Origin: an uncultured Campylobacter sp. | GTDB taxonomy: Bacteria > Campylobacterota > Campylobacteria > Campylobacterales > Campylobacteraceae | Assembly: GCF_938045345.1 (NCBI RefSeq) | Contig: NZ_CALIMS010000026.1 | Location: 1-25,193 of the forward strand | Length of the DNA: 25,193 bases | Direction: 5' to 3' | Part shown: positions 6,917-15,055 of the stretch, piece after piece | Layout: every line of letters begins with the position of its first letter | Numbering within the stretch: the first letter of the stretch is position 1 | Translations under genes and position numbers: made by a program | Notes under the pieces: generated by a model | Told to the model about the DNA's origin: nothing | The model's database searches: none | The model's input: only the letters and a program-made list of their open reading frames with translations

Positions 6917-8334
6917 TATTTAAGCTCCTTTAGCGTGCCGTTTTCATCTACATAGCGCTCGGGGTGTGCGGTAAAGGCGTTTGCATTCGCTTCGCTTTCA
7001 AAAAAGTAGGTGCGTCCGTAGTAAAGATAGCTAAATTTAGAGGTGTTTAAAATTTCTTTTCTACTGACCGGATCGATCACCTTTTTATCCACAATCTCCG
7101 AGAAATAGGACGCGCCGTCTTCAATCGTCTTAAGCGCGATGACGATATTTTGCCCCTCTAGCTTATAATCCAGCGGGATCGGATTGCAGCCGCCAAGCTT
7201 GCCGACGCTCGGCAAAAATATCCGCACGTTGCAAGCGATGCAGATGAGCTCGTCGCCTTTTTTGATGTAGCCCATATCGCCGCAGATCGAACACGCGTCA
7301 AAAACTGCGACCGGGGCAAATTTGTCCGTGAAGCGGTTTAGTAGAAAAAACCTAACCTTATGCCCGTCGTCGGTTACGTAGGCAAAGCGGTGCAGCTTGC
7401 CGTCCTTTACGATGTTTGCATCGATTATGAATTCCGCGCCTTGCGGCTCGATGATCTTAGGCTCATCGATCGTAGGCGGTTTTGAAGCGACCAAGATATA
7501 ATAAAGCCCCAAAAAGCTGATTAAAACCCCAAGCGATAAGATCAGGCTAAAATCTCTAAAAATGGCGAATCTGCCCGCTTTAACCTCTCTAAATTTTATA
7601 ATGTCCGCTTCGCGAGGCACTCGACTTGGCGCACGAAATGCCGTAAGCAGCGCAATTAGCGCGGCTATAAGACAAAGAGCTAGCGTCAGATAGGAGTTGT
7701 TGTAGTGGATGATTTTAGCGATGACGCTTAGAAACTCGGACGAGCCGATCGCGTTTGAAAGCCCTTCAAAACCCTTCGCAGCTAGTGCTTTGGGCGCGTC
7801 TGCCTGGCGCAGATCAAGACCTAAAAAGCCGATTTTAGCAATAAAGGCAAACGCCCACGCAAGAGCGAACGACGCCAGCTTTGCGCCTCTGCTCGCGCGC
7901 GCTAGAGCTGAGCGATAAATAAAATAGAATAAAATGAGCGCCAGTGCACCTAAAACAGCCATAAAGAGGTTGGTTAGGCTGAAGCTATCCAGCAGCTCGC
8001 CGGAGAAAATTTTAAAATTCATCCCTATGAAGCGGTATTCAAATCCATACGCGCAGCCAAGAGCAAAAATAACTGCAGCGGTAAGATAGAATCGCTTAAG
8101 CCTAAACGCAAACAGTAGCGCGAGCAGCGTTAAAAGTGCGAGCGCGTCAAATATAATCTTGCCTGTATCGGCGTTTGCCGAGCGCGCAAATGCGCTAAAG
8201 CACAGCGCCCCAAATACAACTCCTAAAAGCGCGGGCAAAAACGATGCGCTGATAAAGCGCCTGCTGCCCAGATACGCGCTTAAAAATGCAAGCGGAAAAA
8301 GAGCCAAGCTAACGTGATAAAAAAATATCGTCAT
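6916..8334 (-). CDS. DUF2318/Fe-S-membrane-like protein with C-terminal YHS-like domain (Cj1660-like)
   Basis: The predicted product is a 472-aa polytopic protein. Roughly seven or eight hydrophobic helices fill residues 1-285. A soluble C-terminal part follows with CSIC at 348-351, CIAC at 365-368 and GGCNP at 381-385, the Cys pattern of DUF2318 proteins, which probably bind a metal or Fe-S centre. Residues about 420-463 (DPVS, then YYGRTYFFES, then FTAHPERY) resemble a YHS metal-binding domain, but the usual Cys after DPV is Ser. It is first gene of the right-to-left operon with the two permeases, ATPase and thioredoxin. In C. jejuni the homologous gene lies directly after p19. The start has GAGGA 7 nt upstream. 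It is a plausible electron-transfer or iron-handling membrane component of the Ftr1/P19 system. Confidence 0.82.
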   Translation of the reverse strand: MTIFFYHVSLALFPLAFLSAYLGSRRFISASFLPALLGVVFGALCFSAFARSANADTGKIIFDALALLTLLALLFAFRLKRFYLTAAVIFALGCAYGFEYRFIGMNFKIFSGELLDSFSLTNLFMAVLGALALILFYFIYRSALARASRGAKLASFALAWAFAFIAKIGFLGLDLRQADAPKALAAKGFEGLSNAIGSSEFLSVIAKIIHYNNSYLTLALCLIAALIALLTAFRAPSRVPREADIIKFREVKAGRFAIFRDFSLILSLGVLISFLGLYYILVASKPPTIDEPKIIEPQGAEFIIDANIVKDGKLHRFAYVTDDGHKVRFFLLNRFTDKFAPVAVFDACSICGDMGYIKKGDELICIACNVRIFLPSVGKLGGCNPIPLDYKLEGQNIVIALKTIEDGASYFSEIVDKKVIDPVSRKEILNTSKFSYLYYGRTYFFESEANANAFTAHPERYVDENGTLKELK

Positions 8335-8739
8335 TAAAAATCCTCATCGAGCCTAATGCGCGTAAATCGCCTATAATTGCTTAAATTTTAAAACCTACGC
8401 CATTTTGTAAATTTTAAAATTTCAAATCAGCCCGCAAAAAATTCGCAACGGCAAGAGCCGCCCGCAAAGAGAAATTCGCCTCGCTCTTGTTTTGGTTTTA
8501 TCTCGCCCTTGCAGCGCGCTAAATTTTAAAATTCTAATTCTCTTGAAATTTTAAAATTTTGCCGCAGCTAAAAAGATTCGTAAGCTTAAACGCATTAAAG
8601 CAAAAACGATGCGCTTTGGCTGCGGCGTAGCGGCTAAATTTAAATGGGCTAAATTTGACCGCCTTAAATTTAAAGAGCGCGGTTAGAATCCAACACCCTT
8701 AAGCTCCGCCGAAACCGACTCGGCGGAGCTTGCTATAAT
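8335..8739. other. 405-bp intergenic gap inside the iron-uptake locus
   Basis: No gene is seen. The gap contains exact AAATTTTAAAATTT copies at 8409-8422 and 8546-8559, plus near copies. A perfect 12-bp hairpin (8701-8731) sits at the p19 side. A weak AT-rich -10 (ATTATAGG on the minus strand near 8380) could serve the DUF2318 operon. The gap and hairpin suggest p19/ftr1 and the ABC/thioredoxin module are at least partly separate transcripts. Confidence 0.5.
8701..8731 (-). terminator. Strong hairpin after p19
   Basis: AAGCTCCGCCGA (8701-8712) pairs perfectly with TCGGCGGAGCTT (8720-8731) around a 7-nt loop, starting 8 nt after the p19 stop. The 12-bp GC-rich stem lacks a good downstream U-tract. 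It may end most p19/ftr1 transcripts or protect their 3' end. Confidence 0.7.
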
Positions 8740-9261
8740 TTACTCTTTAGGAGCGCCAGTGTATTGGAAGGTGTATTTAACCGAGAACGGCTCCCACCAT
8801 TTGCCTACGCCTGTCGCTTTGTCCGCGTGGCGGCCGAATCCGTTGACGCTTGGATTTTCGATATTATAGGTTAGCTCGTAATTGCCCACGCCGTTTACCA
8901 TTTTGATATTGGCGCCATAGTGAGGGCCGTCGCTAGCTACCATCGGCATGAAATTTCCCTTTTGAATCTTACCTGTGTCTAGGTTTTTAAGCACGTAAGC
9001 GATCTTTAGGTAAGGGATCCACTCGCCCTCACCAAATCCGTTTGCGTTGCCTTTGATAGCGTGGATGTCCGCCTCTAGGTGGATGTCCGCTTTGCTAGGA
9101 GCTAGATCGATGCCTTTAGGTTCCATATCGATAGGCTGAAGATAAACGGCCGCGATCTCCATTCCATTTTGCTCGATAGGCTCGCCGATCGGATGCTCTC
9201 CCGCCATTGCTATAACAGAGGCTAGGCTTAGTGCCAACATACCTGAAAAAATCTTTTTCAT
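8740..9261 (-). CDS. p19: P19 periplasmic copper-dependent iron-uptake protein
   Basis: The predicted product is 173 aa, with a signal peptide ending AMA (cleavage after residue 20). It is the Campylobacter P19 / E. coli FetP family, periplasmic dimers that bind copper and Fe(III)-like metal and work with the Ftr1 permease. Candidate metal residues are visible: His61 and Glu63 in DIHLEADIH, Met107 and His114 in NFMPMVASDGPHYG, and His145 in GFGRHAD; these correspond to the Cu/His/Met cluster described for P19. It lies 14 nt downstream of the Ftr1 gene with a GGAGAG ribosome binding site, so the two are co-transcribed. Iron-repressed expression is established for C. jejuni p19; here a weak Fur-like site lies upstream of the shared promoter. 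Confidence 0.95.
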   Translation of the reverse strand: MKKIFSGMLALSLASVIAMAGEHPIGEPIEQNGMEIAAVYLQPIDMEPKGIDLAPSKADIHLEADIHAIKGNANGFGEGEWIPYLKIAYVLKNLDTGKIQKGNFMPMVASDGPHYGANIKMVNGVGNYELTYNIENPSVNGFGRHADKATGVGKWWEPFSVKYTFQYTGAPKE

Positions 9262-9275
9262 CTTTTCTCTCCTTA

Positions 9276-11207
9276 TTAAGATTTGTTTTTTTGCTTATTT
9301 TTTAAGATCAAAATTCCTACGATTAGAAGCACGATCATCACCGCTTGCGGCACGAGGCTCTGCACGTAAGGATAAAATCCGATCCACGTAATCGTAGGAA
9401 GCCCGTCTATCACCGTAGGCACGAATACCTTGCCCTCGACTAGCTCCATCACGCCCTTACCCACAAATACGACGGACATATAAAAGATAATGACTGACGT
9501 AGCGATGAAAAATGGCTTGATAGCGATTTTAAGCGAGAATTTTTTGATGACGATATAAACTATGATAAGAGCCGCTAGACCCGCTACAAAGCCTGCTGCT
9601 ACCATGCTAGTAGCTGCTGGACTTTTAGCATCGAAAAGTAGCGCCAGATAAAATAGCACCGTCTCTGCGCCCTCACGATAAACCGCCAAAAATACCGTCC
9701 ACCAAAGCATCTTGCTATCGCCAGAGCTTAGGCTGCTTGAAATTTGACCTTGGATATAGGCGCTCCACTTTTTGGAGCTTGCATTTGAAAGAAGCCAAAA
9801 GCCCACATAAAATAGCAGAACTACGGCGATTAACATCACCGCGCCCTCCATCACTTCGCGCGTTTGTCCTGCATTTTCGCTACCGAAGATATAATTTAGC
9901 CCGTAAGCCGTAGCGATACTTAGCACAACCGCAACGCCAAGAGCGCTGTAAACGATATTTAGGTGCTTTGAATTGCCGGATTTTATAAGTAGAGCGATGA
10001 CTGCGGCTACGATGATGAGCGCTTCAAATCCTTCGCGCAAGATGATGATAAACGCGTATAAAAATAGATCCCAGTTGCTTGATTTCTTCGTTAGCTCTAG
10101 GCTTTGGGTAAGCTGATCAAATAGCTTATTTTGCGCCGCTACAATCTGCTCTTTGGAAGCACCCGCGCGCATAAGAGCCGAAATTTTATTAAAGCTTGCT
10201 TCGGTGTCTAGCTTAAGCTGAGTATTTTTAGCACCGACGATATTTTCCATGCCGCTCTCTTCGTATTCGTCGAAGTAGATATTGCCGCTCTCGTCGATCG
10301 CGTCATCAACCTTGCCGCTCTCGTAAAGCTGCAAAACCTTAGCCATTTTGTCTTTGATATTTTGCACAATCGGCGTAAAATCCTTGCCCTCATCCTCGCT
10401 AGTATCACTTTGAGCTAACGCAGTCTGTGGCGCTATGGAGTAGCTTTCTTGCGGCAAATCATTTACGGCTTTTAATGCTAGATTATCTAGAGCGTTTATC
10501 GCTTCGTCAAATTTTGATTTGTCTGTATCCGCATCCTCGCGCAAGAGATTTCCGATAATTTGCTGGATTGATTGATCGGTCTGAGATGAGACATATTTTC
10601 GCACTGCCTCTTCTAGGCGTTCGTTGCGGTAGATATCAAATTTAGCGCGATTTAGCGCAGCCTTTAACGCAGTAGCGTCTTTTTTATCAAACGCAGCTTT
10701 AGCGTTATCCAGCTCAGTTTTAAATTCCGTATAGACGCTCATCCAAGGCGAAGTTGTACCGGATGCTGCGGAATTCCCACCTGAGGCTGGCGCAGAAGTG
10801 CTACCGTCGCCTCCATCTTGATATTCTGCCACTAGGCGGTGACCTGATTCTATCACTGGCAAGACCTCGTCGATCTCGCGGTTTAGATTATCTATCATCG
10901 CTTGGATCTCGCTTACCGGCTTTTCTGCTTTGATCGCCTTGCGGATATCGCCGAACTGCTTCTCCATATCGTAGGATTTTTTCTGTCCCAAATTTATGCG
11001 AATGCCGGCTTCTAGATTTTCAAAATGCCCAAAATACGCCTCTTGAGTTATCTTTCTAGCCTCAGAATTATTACCATCGACATAAAGCTTGATCGCTTGA
11101 GCAAATTTCTCTTTTATCGTCGCTGCTTCGGCGCGATAATCCGTATCCGCAAAAAGCATAGCAAGCGGAAAAATTAGAGCTAAAACCGCAAATTTAAAAA
11201 ATTTCAT
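9276..11207 (-). CDS. Ftr1-family high-affinity iron permease with large periplasmic domain (Cj1658-like)
   Basis: The predicted product is 643 aa: signal peptide 1-20, a periplasmic helical region of about 360 residues, then a seven-helix FTR1 domain. The two iron-pathway motifs are REGFE at 391-395 and REGAE at 511-515. The periplasmic part contains an internal duplication: residues about 26-118 and 280-372 share LYxxG, a YF motif followed by acidic residues (YFGHFENLE / YFDEYEESGME), and the following EKxFxxI-type helix. These acidic repeats could deliver iron to the membrane domain. A Ser/Gly/Thr-rich linker lies at 130-153. It is the first gene of the ftr1-p19 unit, with a promoter about 50 nt upstream. 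It acts with P19 at the inner membrane. Confidence 0.93.
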   Translation of the reverse strand: MKFFKFAVLALIFPLAMLFADTDYRAEAATIKEKFAQAIKLYVDGNNSEARKITQEAYFGHFENLEAGIRINLGQKKSYDMEKQFGDIRKAIKAEKPVSEIQAMIDNLNREIDEVLPVIESGHRLVAEYQDGGDGSTSAPASGGNSAASGTTSPWMSVYTEFKTELDNAKAAFDKKDATALKAALNRAKFDIYRNERLEEAVRKYVSSQTDQSIQQIIGNLLREDADTDKSKFDEAINALDNLALKAVNDLPQESYSIAPQTALAQSDTSEDEGKDFTPIVQNIKDKMAKVLQLYESGKVDDAIDESGNIYFDEYEESGMENIVGAKNTQLKLDTEASFNKISALMRAGASKEQIVAAQNKLFDQLTQSLELTKKSSNWDLFLYAFIIILREGFEALIIVAAVIALLIKSGNSKHLNIVYSALGVAVVLSIATAYGLNYIFGSENAGQTREVMEGAVMLIAVVLLFYVGFWLLSNASSKKWSAYIQGQISSSLSSGDSKMLWWTVFLAVYREGAETVLFYLALLFDAKSPAATSMVAAGFVAGLAALIIVYIVIKKFSLKIAIKPFFIATSVIIFYMSVVFVGKGVMELVEGKVFVPTVIDGLPTITWIGFYPYVQSLVPQAVMIVLLIVGILILKNKQKNKS

Positions 11208-11258
11208 CTGAACCTTCTTGAGTTAAATTCATACATTAAATTTCAAAATCGAGCGGCA

Positions 11259-11264
11259 ATTATA
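11259..11264 (-). promoter_or_regulatory. -10 element of the ftr1-p19 promoter
   Basis: On the minus strand a perfect TATAAT follows T-rich runs (CTACATATAATTGCC), as in Campylobacter sigma-70 promoters. The predicted start is near 11252, giving a leader of about 45 nt before the ftr1 ATG. Confidence 0.6.
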
Positions 11265-11295
11265 TGTAGAAAAATCTTAAAAAGTAATAAAAAAA

Positions 11296-11314
11296 GCGGT
11301 TATCATAAAGCACG
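11296..11314 (-). promoter_or_regulatory. Weak Fur-box-like sequence upstream of ftr1
   Basis: The minus strand carries CTTTATGATAACCGC just upstream of the -35 region. The ATGATAA core matches half of the classical Fur consensus, about 11 of 19 positions overall. Known iron regulation of the homologous genes makes this plausible, but the sequence match alone is weak. Confidence 0.3.
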
Positions 11315-11395
11315 AAAGCGGCTAAATTCTCAATTGCAAGAGCTTTTTGATAGATGGAATTTAATAGAATTTAGGATATGGCGGAATTTTAAACG

Positions 11396-11419
11396 GCAGT
11401 CGGATTTTGCTCCGACTGC
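11396..11419 (-). terminator. Terminator of the pet operon
   Basis: GCAGTCGGA (11396-11404) and TCCGACTGC (11411-11419) form a perfect 9-bp stem with a 6-nt loop, 7 nt after the petC stop. The minus strand continues CGTTTAAAATT, a modest U-rich tail. Confidence 0.75.
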
Positions 11420-11426
11420 TAAAATT

Positions 11427-12530
11427 TTAGTGAAGTTTCGACCAAATTTTGCTTTTCCAAAGACCTGCAAAAACAGAAAGGATCAAGAAATAGATCATAA
11501 TATTTATGGTTGTAGCTTCACGCTGCGATTTTTTGCTGTCGCCTACGTCAGCCAGATACTCCACGACCTTGGCTTCAGCGTTTTCGTTCAAGCCTACGCG
11601 CGGCATCGAAGTGCCTGGAAGCTTCTTTTGCGTATCGTTGATAAACTCGTGTAGATAGTTGGCGCCCTTGGAACGGATCATCATCGAAAGATCAGGAGGC
11701 GTCGAGCCCATATACGCAGCCAAGCTAGCCTTGTCGCTGGATGCAAAGAGCTTATCGTATTTGACGTCGTGGCATCTTAGACAAGCATCCTCAAAAACCG
11801 CCTTACTTAAAAGGAATTTTTTCTGCGCTTCGTTTAGTTCGGTGCCTTGCTTGATACCGCTAGCAGCAGCCTCAGAGGCGATTAGTTTATCCTCGCTAGG
11901 AGCGAGCGACTTTAGATAGGCTACGATATCGGCGATCTCTTGATTTAGATCACCGCCCGCACCGAAAAATCCAGGCATCGGAAAAGGTTTTTCGTCGCCA
12001 AATTTCTGATCTAGCTTAAGAGCCATGATCGGATCTTTGATGAGTGCAGCTAAGAATTTATCGGTGTATAGATAGCCTGCGCTGCTAAGATCCGGCGGAT
12101 TGACGCCGTATGCGGCACTAGCGCTTGCCGCGTCCATAGGAGCGGGGATGTTTGCACTTTTTACTCCATGACATGCGGTGCAGCCTGCATTTGTAAAGGT
12201 TTCAGCGCCGCGCACGGCATCGCCTTTGCTAAGATCGATTTTATTTATCTCGTCCCAAAAAAGCACCGTTTTGTCTTGTTGCTCTTTCGCGCTGGCAAGG
12301 GCTTTTTTAGAATTTTTTATCATCGTCTCATCCCCGCCCTTTTCTGCTGCGGCCAAAGCACTTTCTGCTGCGGCTACGTTATGCGCAGCTAAAGCCGTAT
12401 CGCCTGCTGCAAAATCGTAATTTACCGGATCTGTGTGCGGGCTAAGCTTAGTATGAGCATAAGGCTCGATAAACCAGTATAAAATTCCCACACAAAAAAG
12501 CACTAAGATTAGGGTTCTTATCTCTTTCAT
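11427..12530 (-). CDS. petC: Di-haem cytochrome c subunit of the bc complex
   Basis: The predicted product is a 367-aa membrane-anchored cytochrome with two haem c sites, CTACH at 117-121 and CLRCH at 250-254. Met185 (PFPMPG) and Met309 (GTSMPR) are likely axial ligands. Hydrophobic helices lie at both ends (7-20 and 343-357), the N-terminal one probably an uncleaved anchor. Two haems are usual for PetC of epsilonproteobacteria, which differ from canonical mono-haem cytochrome c1. Residues about 39-90 form an Ala-rich helical segment before the first haem domain. It passes electrons from the Rieske protein to periplasmic cytochrome c. The gene starts 2 nt after petB, is last in petABC and is followed by a terminator. 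Confidence 0.92.
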   Translation of the reverse strand: MKEIRTLILVLFCVGILYWFIEPYAHTKLSPHTDPVNYDFAAGDTALAAHNVAAAESALAAAEKGGDETMIKNSKKALASAKEQQDKTVLFWDEINKIDLSKGDAVRGAETFTNAGCTACHGVKSANIPAPMDAASASAAYGVNPPDLSSAGYLYTDKFLAALIKDPIMALKLDQKFGDEKPFPMPGFFGAGGDLNQEIADIVAYLKSLAPSEDKLIASEAAASGIKQGTELNEAQKKFLLSKAVFEDACLRCHDVKYDKLFASSDKASLAAYMGSTPPDLSMMIRSKGANYLHEFINDTQKKLPGTSMPRVGLNENAEAKVVEYLADVGDSKKSQREATTINIMIYFLILSVFAGLWKSKIWSKLH

Positions 12531-12532
12531 GG

Positions 12533-13792
12533 CTAGACCCTCTTTCTTTCTGCGATTGTAATTAATGGAAGCACTACGACGAGCAATCCGATATAGATGA
12601 TCGATAAGGCAAAGCCCCAGTATTTATTTTCGATACCGAGCTCCGCGCCGTCTGCAGGGAGCTTGCCGAAAAGGCTAAGCAGGATCATGTCGATTACTAA
12701 AATCCAAAACCAAATGAAAAACGCCTTGTTTTTGTGCGCGGGTGCTACTACGCTGCTGCGATCAAATAGCGGTATGAAAAACAGCGAAACTCCGGCGAAT
12801 GCAAAGGCGATAAGCCCGATGTCGGCAGCCTTAAGCGGCCCTACATCAAAGTAAAATCCGCGCAGAATTTCATACTCCCAAAGGAAGTACCATTCCGGAT
12901 AGATATGCGTCGGGGTTTTGAGGCTGTTTGCCGGCTCGAAATTTATCGGATCCATAGCGAAATCGAAATGAAAGCCCACCAGATAAAAGAAAAATATCAT
13001 AAAGATACTGACGTAGAAAAAATCCTTCGCCAAAAAGCCCGGCCAAAACGGAATTACCTTGCTTTCGCTAGTTTTGCCCTGCAGATACTTCTCACCCTCG
13101 AGCTCAAAGTCAATCTCCTCGCCGTCTAGGTTATTTACATGCGGAAATCTAAGCGAATAAAAATGCACTGCCAGCACCGCAACCACCACGAGAGGCAGTA
13201 AGCAGACGTGAAGCATAAAAAATCGCGTCAGCGTTGGATCACTAACAGCATAATCGCCGCGAATCCATTCGACTATTGCATCGCCAACTACGGGAATTCC
13301 ACCGAATAAATTCGTAATAACCATCGCCGCCCAGTAGCTCATCTGCCCCCATGGAAGCATATAGCCACTGAAAGCCTCCGCCGAAAAGATGATGAAAAGC
13401 AGCATTCCGCTTACCCAAATCATCTCTCGTCCTTGCTTATACGAGCGGTAATAAATAGCTACTAAAGTATGAATGTATAAGATCAAAAATACAACCGATG
13501 CCGATACCGCGTGGATATGACGCCATAGCCAGCCGTATTCGACCTCTTTCATAATCGTGAAATTTACGCTATCGAACGCGAGATTTACATCCGGTTTGTA
13601 ATACATCACAAGCATTAGTCCACTAACAAACAAAACTATAAATAGCGTCATCAAAATAACGCCCATCGCCCAAAGGAAGCTGATATTTTTAGGAATCCAA
13701 TACTCGCTTACCATAACCTTGAAAAATTTCGTTACGGCGAGCCTTTGGTCGAACCAATCCCAAACTCCCGTAGCTTTTCTTATATGTGCCAT
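12533..13792 (-). CDS. petB: Cytochrome b of the menaquinol:cytochrome c oxidoreductase
   Basis: The predicted product is a 419-aa, full-length cytochrome b with eight predicted helices (not the split b6/subunit IV form). Haem b ligands are His94 and His108 in helix B and His195 and His210 in helix D. The helix D pair has 14 intervening residues, the b6/Firmicute-like spacing rather than the 13 of mitochondrial-type proteins. The Qo-site motif PEWY is at 299-302. It forms the quinol-oxidising membrane core with PetA and PetC. The gene lies 9 nt after petA and 2 nt before petC in one operon. Confidence 0.95.
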   Translation of the reverse strand: MAHIRKATGVWDWFDQRLAVTKFFKVMVSEYWIPKNISFLWAMGVILMTLFIVLFVSGLMLVMYYKPDVNLAFDSVNFTIMKEVEYGWLWRHIHAVSASVVFLILYIHTLVAIYYRSYKQGREMIWVSGMLLFIIFSAEAFSGYMLPWGQMSYWAAMVITNLFGGIPVVGDAIVEWIRGDYAVSDPTLTRFFMLHVCLLPLVVVAVLAVHFYSLRFPHVNNLDGEEIDFELEGEKYLQGKTSESKVIPFWPGFLAKDFFYVSIFMIFFFYLVGFHFDFAMDPINFEPANSLKTPTHIYPEWYFLWEYEILRGFYFDVGPLKAADIGLIAFAFAGVSLFFIPLFDRSSVVAPAHKNKAFFIWFWILVIDMILLSLFGKLPADGAELGIENKYWGFALSIIYIGLLVVVLPLITIAERKRV

Positions 13793-13801
13793 CTGCGCCT
13801 C

Positions 13802-14308
13802 CTATGCTTTCTGCTTTAGGGCTTGGTATTCGGGGCCCTCTTCGCCTAAAACGAGTTTCGTTCCGTCGATTTTAAATGGCGGTATATCCATAGGACGCGG
13901 CGGCGGACCGAACACGTTTATGCCGTTAGCATCGAAAATCCCGCCGTGACATGCACAGATGAATTGTTGCGTCGATGGCTTGTAGCTAGGAATACAGCCT
14001 AAATGCGTGCAAAGGCCGATGCAAAGCGTATATCTAGCATCCCCTACGACGACATCGCGGGCATCGTTTTTAGGCATATCGGCAGTCTTTTTAAGCACGA
14101 AAATCGGCTTTTTGCGCCACTGCGTTTGATAAAGCTCGCCCTCTTTGATCGGACTTAAATCTACTGTAGTGACGCCGGCGGCGCGCACGCTAGGAAGCGG
14201 ATCCCACGATTTCTTCATCCCCACGAGTGCGAAAACGCCACCCACAGCGGCAACCGCGCCGAAAGTAAGCCCGATAAAGCCTCGTCTATCCTGTTTTAGA
14301 TCAGACAT
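13802..14308 (-). CDS. petA: Rieske iron-sulfur subunit of the bc complex
   Basis: The predicted product is 168 aa with an N-terminal twin-arginine-like segment (RRGFIG at 8-13) followed by an uncleaved membrane helix (about 13-30). Cluster ligands are Cys100 and His102 in CTHLGC, and Cys118 and His121 in CACHGG; Cys105 and Cys120 should form the structural disulfide. The Ser and Tyr that raise cluster potential in ubiquinol-type enzymes (CHGSxY) are Gly123 and Phe125 here. That agrees with a lower-potential, menaquinol-oxidising complex. It is first gene of petABC, with ribosome binding site AAAGGA 5 nt before the ATG. It accepts electrons from quinol and passes them to PetC. Confidence 0.95.
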   Translation of the reverse strand: MSDLKQDRRGFIGLTFGAVAAVGGVFALVGMKKSWDPLPSVRAAGVTTVDLSPIKEGELYQTQWRKKPIFVLKKTADMPKNDARDVVVGDARYTLCIGLCTHLGCIPSYKPSTQQFICACHGGIFDANGINVFGPPPRPMDIPPFKIDGTKLVLGEEGPEYQALKQKA

Positions 14309-14328
14309 CTTTATCCTTTCAAATTAAG

Positions 14329-14348
14329 AAATTGACAAGCGTCAATTT
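14329..14348. promoter_or_regulatory. Perfect inverted repeat in the petA leader
   Basis: AAATTGAC (14329-14336) and GTCAATTT (14341-14348) are perfect 8-bp arms around a 4-nt centre, lying 21-40 nt before the petA start and downstream of its predicted -10. It could be a dimeric repressor operator or an mRNA hairpin. The cognate regulator is unknown. Confidence 0.45.
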
Positions 14349-15055
14349 TAGCCAAATAAAGATTAAATCAATATGATTATAAGCAGAAATTTAGCTTAAT
14401 CTTGCAAGCTAAATTATATTTTAAGATAATTTTAATGCCTGGCGAGGCGTTTTCGCAGTTTAAAATTTTATAAATTTTTCCAATTTTATTATATTCTATA
14501 ACATGGCGCGAAATTTAAAATTTTAAAATTTTGTCACGCAAGAATTGCTGCAACAAAGGCATGCGAAATTTTAAAATTCGACGCCATAAATAAAATTTCA
14601 TAAAGTGCGAGATTTTAAATTTAAAGCTACAGACGAAATAGAATTTATAAAATCAAATTTTAAAATTTCACCCCTCAGTCATGGCAGCGGCGGACCGGAT
14701 TTTACACTAGCACGCTAGCTGAAATTTTAAAATTCTAGAATTCGTCGCACTTCCGTCGTATGAAAAAATTCCGCTAGAAGTAAAATTTAAAACATTAAAA
14801 TCCCATAGCGGTGCAAATTCTAAATCATTAGAATTTTACGACATCTTAAAATTTCAAGTATCAAAAAATTCTGTCGCGATGCAAAATTTTAAAATTTAGC
14901 GCAATCGCGAGCCGTAAAATTCTATAAAATTCTGCGGGATTTCAAAGCCTAGCCAAAATTTAAAGATAAATTCCATAAATCCCTAAAGCCTCGGCAAACT
15001 GCGAAATCCGGGCGAAATTTCAAAATTATTATTCTGAAATTTGGGCCCCACCTAT
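14349..15055. other. Long AT-rich intergenic region with repeated AAATTTTAAAATTT palindromes
   Basis: Apart from the petA promoter, no gene is seen. Exact copies of the 14-bp palindrome AAATTTTAAAATTT occur at 14518-14531, 14655-14668 and 14884-14897, and several one- or two-base variants lie between them. A hairpin with 8-bp arms (15015-15022 and 15035-15042) follows the ccsBA stop and may be a weak terminator. Confidence 0.6.
14376..14381 (-). promoter_or_regulatory. -10 element of the pet operon promoter
   Basis: A perfect TATAAT on the minus strand (TCTGCTTATAATCAT) predicts a transcript start near 14369 and a leader of about 60 nt that would contain the inverted repeat at 14329-14348. 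Confidence 0.5.

Noticed and set aside
11334..11654. 106-aa plus-strand frame across the pet terminator
   Set aside because: It runs through the terminator stem and antisense to petC; no domain or start signal.
14349..15055. Small RNA or replication origin in the AT-rich spacer
   Set aside because: No DnaA-box cluster, dnaA or dnaN neighbour, or clear promoter-terminator pair was seen; the AT-rich words occur throughout the window.
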